The notes under the pieces are model-generated. The model made no database searches. It was not told the DNA's origin and saw only the letters and a list, made by a program, of their open reading frames with translations. Shown piece by piece: positions 58,212 to 64,000 of a stretch of 64,000 nt of DNA. How positions within the stretch are numbered: position 1 is the first letter of the stretch; each line of letters starts with the position of its first letter. Position numbers and translations under genes: made by a program. Source of the DNA: Sulfuritalea sp. (GTDB lineage: Bacteria > Pseudomonadota > Gammaproteobacteria > Burkholderiales > Rhodocyclaceae); assembly GCF_017302275.1 (NCBI RefSeq), contig NZ_JAFLDR010000008.1:62001-126000 (forward strand). The letters are read 5' to 3'.

Positions 58212-59067
58212 CTTGCTTCAGCCGATTGAGTTTCTCAACTGCTTGGGCGCGATTGGATGCATCCAATTTTCTGAAAATTCGCTGCAGATGATTCTTAACC
58301 GTGAATGCGCTGATATTCAGAATCATCGCGACTTCAAAATTTGTCTTGCCGATACGCACCCATTCCATGATCTCAACCTCTCTTTGGCTAAGGCCTGACA
58401 GATCACCGGATTCGTCTTTTACAGACGCATTCGAACTGGTATCGTCGCCCTGAATTGGAAGATGGGAAACCTGCCGCAGGCTATGATCCAGATAGGGCAG
58501 GAAGAATCGCAGACTGCGCCGGTAAACTGTATCGGACAGATCCTTGGAACTCAGGAATATATATATGCATTCAAGCTTTCCACGCTGATCGCTGAATCCA
58601 TGGACCAAACTCGACCGCATGCTGCCAAGAAGTTTTGCCGCGTCGCGATCGCAACGCTGGCAGATAAAGGCAAAATCGTCTTCAGTTGTAGTCTTGAGGG
58701 CCACATAAGGACGACACCGATGGCCCAGCCATCGATCCCGCATATCCAATAAGAACGAAAACGCACCGCACCGCCTTGTTCCTATCGGCTTGCTATCTTC
58801 GAGACACATCGAAACTCCGCTAGGGCTCAGGTTGCCAAACCCGTACTTTCCTTCCGGCCGCAAATGAGGGGATGCAGATAGAATATTGAAAGTAATACTG
58901 CTTGCACCAAAATCACCCCACGCGGCAATGAGGACTTCATGGGGAAGAAAGCTCTGGACGTCGCCCTGTAACCACTGAACCAAATCACGATGATCCCGGA
59001 TACGAAGCGACGCCTCCGCCGTCTGCAGAATTCCTATCCCGTCGTTATGAATGTTTACATCACGCAT
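58204..59067 (-). CDS. epsA: LuxR-type regulator EpsA (exosortase-B/PEP-CTERM associated)
   Basis: A 287-residue regulator. A long N-terminal sensor-like part without an obvious autoinducer motif and a C-terminal LuxR HTH (GLSQREVEIMEWVRIGKTNF, then EVAMILNISAFTVKNHLQRI). Co-transcribed with epsB and matches the regulator seen at the start of exosortase-B loci. It probably activates the exopolysaccharide genes. Confidence 0.88.
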   Translation of the reverse strand: MRDVNIHNDGIGILQTAEASLRIRDHRDLVQWLQGDVQSFLPHEVLIAAWGDFGASSITFNILSASPHLRPEGKYGFGNLSPSGVSMCLEDSKPIGTRRCGAFSFLLDMRDRWLGHRCRPYVALKTTTEDDFAFICQRCDRDAAKLLGSMRSSLVHGFSDQRGKLECIYIFLSSKDLSDTVYRRSLRFFLPYLDHSLRQVSHLPIQGDDTSSNASVKDESGDLSGLSQREVEIMEWVRIGKTNFEVAMILNISAFTVKNHLQRIFRKLDASNRAQAVEKLNRLKQDA

Positions 59068-59681
59068 TACTGTCCGACGGATACCCTAAAAAATGCGCAT
59101 ACCGGAAGTGCGACATGCCCCATCCGAGCAATCCGCAAAAAATAACAGGTAACCAAAAAGATCTCATCGCTGTCTGTGAGCGCGAACAAGCCTTCCATCA
59201 AAAACCACCCACGTGACGTCGACAACAATAGCGGCGCTAACACCGACAAACTGAGCGCCCAGACTGCCTTTCCTTGCTACCTCATAAGTATCATTGTAAT
59301 GGACTTGCTTGAAAGAATTCTGACGTTCATCTCAATTTTCCGAACTCAATATCGTGGCAACACTTTCGAACGCAGGTCGTTGCATTACGGCGCGCTTTTC
59401 CTGCAAAATCTCAAACAGACACCAGTCCCAAACACTTCACAGGAACCGGCAACCCGCGAGCACGCAATTAACTGTAAATCAATGAGTCAATTGGCTTAGG
59501 ATTTGCCTCATAGATTGACGCGCCTTCATCCAGATTTTCCCTGAACTTTTTCCAAACCGCTCCGAGGTTTCCCGTTATGGCTAACCCAAGCCCAGCAAGA
59601 TGGAAAAATTGCACCAAAAGTGGTAACTTGTCGCTACACTGAATTGCATTGGTATTCTTTTGGATAGCCGTTAAACTGGAA
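59068..59681. promoter_or_regulatory. 614-bp divergent intergenic region upstream of epsA and the cyclic-nucleotide-binding gene
   Basis: AT-richer than its surroundings, with no gene I can support. It should hold the promoters for both directions. A loose inverted repeat (TCAATGAG ... CTCATAGATTGA) lies at about 59480-59520. No sigma-54 -24/-12 pair was seen with correct spacing. Confidence 0.4.
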
Positions 59682-60263
59682 ATGCCACGCGACGCACACG
59701 GAAACCATCTTCCGGAGGAAATGCCCAGCATTAACCTGAACAGGCCTTTGCTGTCTGCTTTGGAAGGTTTCGCCAGTTTGGGTAGCGCGTCGCGGTACGA
59801 GGAAGAGATATTTGGAATAATCGATCACATAACGCTGTTCGAGGATCTTCGCTATGCCGAGATCTCACAGCTTTGCTCGAAAATGGAGTGTTATTGCGCC
59901 AACCGCGGCGACGTGATCATGAAAGAAAATGAAGACGGTGATTTTCTTGTAATCGTCCTTACCGGAGAGGTTGCGGTTGTAAAGCAGGGTGCCGCCGGCG
60001 AGGAAAAACAGTTAGCCGTCGTCGGACCCGGGGCTTCACTGGGTGAGATGTCCCTAATCAACGGCAAGCCGAGATTTGCTACGTGCATCGCCAGAGAGCC
60101 AACCGATATTGCCGTCCTGACTAGAGATACCATTTACGATATCCTCGTGTTGCATCCGTCGTTGGGCAACAAGATACTGTTGATCCTCCTGCAGATCACT
60201 TCCCAGCGCTTGCGAGAAACCAGCGACCGACTGCTCCCATTTATTGGCAGCGCAGCAAGTTGA
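59682..60263 (+). CDS. Cyclic-nucleotide-binding domain protein
   Basis: A 193-residue protein with one Crp-type cNMP domain (about residues 50-165): GDVIMKENEDGDFLVIVLTG, GEMSLINGKPRFATCIARE (phosphate-binding cassette) and late RLRETSDRLLPF. No HTH follows, so it is not a classical DNA-binding Crp. The start at 59682 is uncertain: ATG 59721 has GGAGG too close. It precedes epsL with no gap, so it belongs to the exopolysaccharide locus and may sense c-di-GMP or cAMP. Confidence 0.85.
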   Translation: MPRDAHGNHLPEEMPSINLNRPLLSALEGFASLGSASRYEEEIFGIIDHITLFEDLRYAEISQLCSKMECYCANRGDVIMKENEDGDFLVIVLTGEVAVVKQGAAGEEKQLAVVGPGASLGEMSLINGKPRFATCIAREPTDIAVLTRDTIYDILVLHPSLGNKILLILLQITSQRLRETSDRLLPFIGSAAS

Positions 60264-61442
60264 ATGAGCGCGGTTGATCGGGTGCACTTCTGCCTAGGTG
60301 CGCTGCTTGTTCTCGCGATCACTCCTGCAGTGGCAGGAGTTGAGGACTTGTTTGCAGCCAATGTGGTCGTATCCCGTACCTATTTCGACAATCTATTCAA
60401 ACGCTCGTCGGATGCAGGCGTATCACGCGACCAACTCACTTCGACCCAGGTTACGGTCGCAGCCCGTAAATCGGTATCATTACAGGGCTTTGACCTGAGC
60501 GCGACCCTGGTCGACAATAGGTATCGAAAATTCGATTCACTGAACTCTCAGAACAACAACTACAGTGCTGCTTGGCGATGGCAGGTCACGCCGCATCTGA
60601 CGGGAACCATCAGTTCCTCGCGTCAGCAATCGCAATCCGACTTTGCTGATTTCCGAGGTACCGGACAGAATCTACGCACTTCCGAATCGCGCCGCGCAAA
60701 TGCCGAGTGGAACATCATTGGCGGCTGGACAGTGGGAACAGGATTGACGCAATCGAAGCAAATCAATAGCCAAACCTTTGTCGAGGATGCAAGTAACGAA
60801 CAACGAGTCGCCGACGTGCTGGTCCGCTATGCTTTTCTGTCAGGAACGACGATCGCGCTGAATCGCAGCAAGAGCAATGGAGACTTTTCGCGCGCCCCCA
60901 ATCCACTGACTCTGAGCGATAGTCGATTTTCCGACACACGCGAGGACTTTAGCCTAGCTTGGCCGGTAACTGGCAAAACGAGACTGACAGCTGGCTTGGG
61001 CCGCGTATCTAGGCAATACAAAAATTTTGGCGTTCGCGATTTCGCTGGACGGAACGGCAATCTCAGCCTTGCGTGGGCGGCTACAGCCAAAACGAGTCTC
61101 ACGCTGGCTCGGACACGTACTACCGATAGCTGGGAAGATACAGCAAGCAGTTTTGCTATACGCAACTTAACCGATCTGTCGGGAAACGTCCTGCTGAGCG
61201 GAAAATTGTCCATGCGTGCAAGCATAGGTCGCGAAACACGTACGTTCGGCGGATTCGCACTGGTTCCAGGGGCATTCAGCCGCATAGACAAGACCGGCAG
61301 GGAATCCCTCAGCTTGAGTTGGACGCCGATGCGCAGCGTAACGGTTACGGCATCCATCCAGCAGTCAAGACGTGCTTCAACGACTCCTGGGACCGATTAT
61401 TCGGACAGGTCAGCCACGATGAGCGCTACGGCTTCGTTTTGA
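60264..61442 (+). CDS. epsL: Outer-membrane exopolysaccharide protein EpsL (exosortase-B locus)
   Basis: A 392-residue protein. Signal peptide (LGALLVLAITPAVAGV), then repeated beta strands of a large outer-membrane barrel (DLSATLVDNRYRKFDS, late SLSLSWTPMRSVTVTASI) ending TMSATASF. Fits the EpsL family. ATG directly after the upstream TGA. Probably takes part in polysaccharide export. Confidence 0.88.
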   Translation: MSAVDRVHFCLGALLVLAITPAVAGVEDLFAANVVVSRTYFDNLFKRSSDAGVSRDQLTSTQVTVAARKSVSLQGFDLSATLVDNRYRKFDSLNSQNNNYSAAWRWQVTPHLTGTISSSRQQSQSDFADFRGTGQNLRTSESRRANAEWNIIGGWTVGTGLTQSKQINSQTFVEDASNEQRVADVLVRYAFLSGTTIALNRSKSNGDFSRAPNPLTLSDSRFSDTREDFSLAWPVTGKTRLTAGLGRVSRQYKNFGVRDFAGRNGNLSLAWAATAKTSLTLARTRTTDSWEDTASSFAIRNLTDLSGNVLLSGKLSMRASIGRETRTFGGFALVPGAFSRIDKTGRESLSLSWTPMRSVTVTASIQQSRRASTTPGTDYSDRSATMSATASF

Positions 61443-61579
61443 TCCGAACGGTGCGGACAATTGACATCGACAGGTCAATTGACTAAATACCGACAACGAC
61501 TATTATGTGGCCCCACGACAGTCATCGAGTCAATCAAAATTTGGCAACATCCAACGTAGCATCCTTGAAAGTGAACACT
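61443..61579. other. 137-bp gap between epsL and epsD
   Basis: No gene or strong hairpin. Contains palindrome-like TTGACATCGACAGGTCAA near 61460. Confidence 0.4.
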
Positions 61580-62572
61580 ATGCAATCTCATCGAATCGGA
61601 ATCCTTGCCAGCACGATTCTCGTTTCCTCGCTTGCCATCATGGGCTGTGACAAAAAAGAGGAAAAGGCCAAAAAGCCGTCTACGCAAATAGTAGCAAAGG
61701 TGGACTCGGAAGAGATTTCCGTCCATCAGTTGAACTCGGTGCTTTCAAAATCCAGTGGACTTACCCGAGAGAACGTCGGTCAAGCAAAGTGGGAAGTCCT
61801 CGGCAAACTCATCGAACAACAACTGGCAGTAAATAAGGCGCTTGAGCGTCGCCTTGACCGCAAGCCGGAAGTCCTGATGGCCATAGAAAATGCCCGACGC
61901 GAAATTCTCGCGCGCGCCTACCTGCAGGAACTTGCCGCTGCGCAGACCAAACCGACGACTGAGGAAATCAGAACCTACTACGACGCGCATCCGGAACTGT
62001 TTTCCGCACGGCGGATTTATCGCCTTCAAGAACTTACATTGCAGAAGAATGACGAACTAATGCCAGCATTGCGCGACAAGGTGGCCAGCAGCAAGAGCAT
62101 GGAAGATATCGCCGCCTGGCTCAAGAGCAGAAACATTCCGTTCAAGGCCGGTGGCGGTGTTCGCGCTGCGGAACAACTTCCCATGGAGGTTCTGCCAAAA
62201 GTACATGCAATGAAGGACGGACAAATTTCTCTGATTGCATCCACAGAAGGCGCCGTAATTATCCGCGTTGCGGGTTCCGAATCGCAACCGGTCGATGAAG
62301 CGAAAAGTGCGCCCCGGATCCAGACATTCTTGAGCAACCAGCGTTCTTCCGAAGCCATCCAGCGCGAAATGAAAGCGCTCAAGGAAAAAGCAAAAATCGA
62401 ATACCTCGGTGAGTTTGCAGGTGGCGTGCCACCAAAACCAGTTGAACCGCCACCCCCTCCGCCCAAGCCGGCCGCGCCCCCAAAGCGCATTGAGGCCCCT
62501 CCGCCGAAGCCCTCCGCAGCACCAGCGGCCGACAGCAAACTGATCGAAAAGGGAATCTCCGGTCTGAAATAG
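61580..62572 (+). CDS. epsD: EpsD-family lipoprotein, peptidyl-prolyl cis-trans isomerase-like
   Basis: A 330-residue lipoprotein (signal peptide ending SSLAIMGC). It resembles SurA/PpiD-type parvulin: N-terminal NTF-like chaperone helices (VDSEEISVHQLNSVLS, REILARAYLQELAA), a rotamase region (about 135-225) and a Pro-rich tail. ATG 61580 is chosen for the signal peptide. Acts in the envelope, probably folding export components of the exopolysaccharide machine. Confidence 0.88.
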   Translation: MQSHRIGILASTILVSSLAIMGCDKKEEKAKKPSTQIVAKVDSEEISVHQLNSVLSKSSGLTRENVGQAKWEVLGKLIEQQLAVNKALERRLDRKPEVLMAIENARREILARAYLQELAAAQTKPTTEEIRTYYDAHPELFSARRIYRLQELTLQKNDELMPALRDKVASSKSMEDIAAWLKSRNIPFKAGGGVRAAEQLPMEVLPKVHAMKDGQISLIASTEGAVIIRVAGSESQPVDEAKSAPRIQTFLSNQRSSEAIQREMKALKEKAKIEYLGEFAGGVPPKPVEPPPPPPKPAAPPKRIEAPPPKPSAAPAADSKLIEKGISGLK

Positions 62573-62738
62573 GTGCTTCTGCCGCAGACAGAACTGGCTT
62601 CTGATCTGCAGCAGCGCTCGCTCTGCATTGCGAAGTCAGAAAACGCAGAAGACATTGCACTGGTCGGGCGCTCGCGTCGTATAACAATTCGAAATCCGAA
62701 AAGTCGGCGTCGGCAATACGGCAGTGAGATCACAAGGG
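62573..62738. other. 166-bp convergent gap with 25-bp motif
   Basis: Lies between the stops of epsD and epsI and contains copy E of the dispersed motif. No obvious terminator. Confidence 0.4.
62698..62722 (+). repeat. Dispersed 25-bp motif, copy E (between epsD and epsI)
   Basis: GAAAAGTCGGCG followed by TCGGCAATACGGC, in the convergent intergenic region. Confidence 0.8.
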
Positions 62739-63425
62739 CTAAATTGCTCCACCAAGTCCGCTAAGTCGAACTCGATCGCTTACTGAAACTGACTTGAGAA
62801 GTTCATTGACGAACAGGTCGTGATAGCGATTGGCCCGGCCTTGATTCTCGTCGATTGACGATACCCGAAACAGCAAACCATCCGGAATACGCCCGGTCAG
62901 ACCATAAGCCAAATCAACAAGGCGCTTCTGAATTTTTCCCTGCACCACCTTTTCGCCCACTGTAAACCAATATGTCACTGGCTCTTTACGCGGCCCCATT
63001 GACGTAAAAAGCCGCTGCGCTGCGATATCGCCCACGGGGGTTGAGAGTGGCGCAGACACCGTACTATGCAGCTTGAACCCCTGTGCTGGGTAGCAGACTT
63101 CCGGCTTATGCGCCTGGAGGCTGCCCCGCTGGTCCGAGCCATAGGCGAGCGACAGCATTATTCGATATCCATCGGCATGAACGTAAGTTCTTGTCAGAAT
63201 CTGGCTGTATAGCTTGTCGAGCAGCTCCTGCGTATGTGGATTCACTATCTGCCCGAGCTTTTTCGGCTCTTCTCTCCAATCGCCAAAATGCTGCGGAATC
63301 ATCGTCTCCAAGGATATTTTGGGACCCACGTCCGCATGCTTGACAGTCGGACGCGCAACATATGCGCCGACACTCGCGGCGCCCATCAACACAGAAAGAA
63401 CGATAGCGATTTTTGTTGAAGTCAT
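62739..63425 (-). CDS. epsI: Exosortase-associated protein EpsI (DUF3485)
   Basis: A 228-residue protein with an N-terminal signal anchor (IAIVLSVLMGAASVGAYVA) and the conserved EpsI segments: HFGDWREEP, LSLAYGSDQRGSLQAH, KPEVCYPAQGF and the late YHDLFVNELL. It is normally adjacent or fused to an exosortase. Here the gene to its left is epsD on the other strand and the one upstream is a glycosyltransferase; no exosortase is in view. Confidence 0.9.
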   Translation of the reverse strand: MTSTKIAIVLSVLMGAASVGAYVARPTVKHADVGPKISLETMIPQHFGDWREEPKKLGQIVNPHTQELLDKLYSQILTRTYVHADGYRIMLSLAYGSDQRGSLQAHKPEVCYPAQGFKLHSTVSAPLSTPVGDIAAQRLFTSMGPRKEPVTYWFTVGEKVVQGKIQKRLVDLAYGLTGRIPDGLLFRVSSIDENQGRANRYHDLFVNELLKSVSVSDRVRLSGLGGAI

Positions 63426-63591
63426 GGGCAGAGTTTAAAAATTCGAGACACAACCGACGCCAAAATAAGAAGCGAAAAGCAAATATACACCGCGCGAATT
63501 GATTGGGAAACCCGCGCCCAACGAATACAACTTTTTCGCACTCGGAAGAAACTACAACCTGGATCGCCTTCCTTCGGCGTATCACAAGAAA
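63426..63591. other. 166-bp gap upstream of epsI
   Basis: AT-rich, no gene. Probably holds the epsI promoter or ribosome binding region. Confidence 0.4.
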
Positions 63592-64000
63592 TCAAGGTAC
63601 CTCCAACTTCCGAGCCGGGAGATCAGAGCCCATCAATGCAAGTTGCAACTGGTGTTCAAACATATCGGTAGCGTCCTCCCAGGTAAATCCCTGAACTGAA
63701 TCATAGGCTTTGCGCGAAAGCAATCGCCAGTCGTTGCTATCAAGTGTCAAGATTTCGACGATGGCATCTGCCATCGCTGCCGGATCCCCATGGGGGATCA
63801 ATCGGCCGCCGCCTGATTTCAACAACTGCGGGGCGGCACCCGCCGGTGTAGCAACAACGGGGGTACGACAGGCCATGGCCTCAACTATTGGAAGACCGAA
63901 TCCCTCAAGCGTGCTGGCAAACACCCATACGTCGCATCTTGAATAGATAGAAGGCAAATCGTGGTCATCGGCGAAATGAAAAAATTCACTGCCCTCCGGC
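63592..64000 (-). CDS. Glycosyltransferase family 1/4 (GT-B), 5' end beyond the window
   Basis: The C-terminal 135 residues of a group-1 glycosyltransferase: LPSIYSRCDVWVFASTLEGF, then GLPIVEAMACRTPVVATPAG with the EGFGLPxxEAM donor-sugar motif. The frame is open to the edge (EGSEFFHFADDHD before it), so the gene continues beyond 64000. Presumably adds a sugar in the exopolysaccharide. Confidence 0.9.
   Translation of the reverse strand, partial: PEGSEFFHFADDHDLPSIYSRCDVWVFASTLEGFGLPIVEAMACRTPVVATPAGAAPQLLKSGGGRLIPHGDPAAMADAIVEILTLDSNDWRLLSRKAYDSVQGFTWEDATDMFEHQLQLALMGSDLPARKLEVP

Noticed and set aside
59176-59499. 107-codon frame in the epsA upstream region
   Set aside because: Low coding quality, no ribosome binding site, no recognisable domain, and it overlaps the presumed promoter region.

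Overview
The window reads as chromosome of a GC-rich Gram-negative betaproteobacterium, most likely of the Rhodocyclales/Nitrosomonadales type. Evidence: a surE-pcm-nlpD-rpoS block, thrS-infC-rpmI-rplT-pheS-pheT-ihfA-merR followed by tRNA-Pro, BamC beside DapA, a full type II secretion operon, and an EpsA/B/L/D/I plus PEP-CTERM exopolysaccharide locus of the exosortase-B type. The species assignment is inference.

Layout. 1-6.7 kb: aspartokinase, an XRE regulator with palindromic operators, radical SAM enzyme and QueD, then an acyl-CoA ligase/GST-like/enoyl-CoA hydratase operon. 6.7-24.7 kb: tRNA-Ser, Bax-inhibitor-like protein, RlmD, a Met-Ser-Gly repeat lipoprotein, metallo-hydrolase, BamC, DapA, a deacetylase-family protein, a MoxR-DUF58-transglutaminase-MltB operon, RpoS/NlpD/Pcm/SurE and a FemAB-like acyltransferase. 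24.9-35.9 kb: a 10.9-kb integrated element between 66-bp repeats made from the 3' part of tRNA-Pro(GGG). It has a tyrosine integrase, an AlpA-like regulator, a replication module (initiator-like protein plus DnaB-type helicase), a small HTH protein, one lone virion-morphogenesis gene and two lipoprotein genes. No capsid, portal, large terminase or lysis gene is recognisable, so it looks like a phage satellite or heavily reduced prophage. 35.8-43.4 kb: translation operon, all on the minus strand. 43.5-45.3 kb: small proteins and an outer-membrane barrel. 45.3-55.8 kb: gspC-N on the minus strand. 55.9-64 kb: a PEP-CTERM protein and the exopolysaccharide/exosortase-associated genes, ending in a truncated glycosyltransferase. 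No exosortase lies inside the window.

The most unusual signal is a dispersed, non-palindromic 25-bp motif. Nine copies align: AGTCGGCG, then Y-N-G-R-C-R-N-N, then ACGG(C/T). Seven lie on the plus strand whatever the direction of the neighbouring genes. Six are intergenic and three lie inside genes. Flanking DNA is unrelated between copies.

Other points: a probable internal translation start in lysC, a non-AUG (AUC) start for infC, integrase-arm-like repeats at both element ends, and several unlisted small genes (45 and 58 codons).
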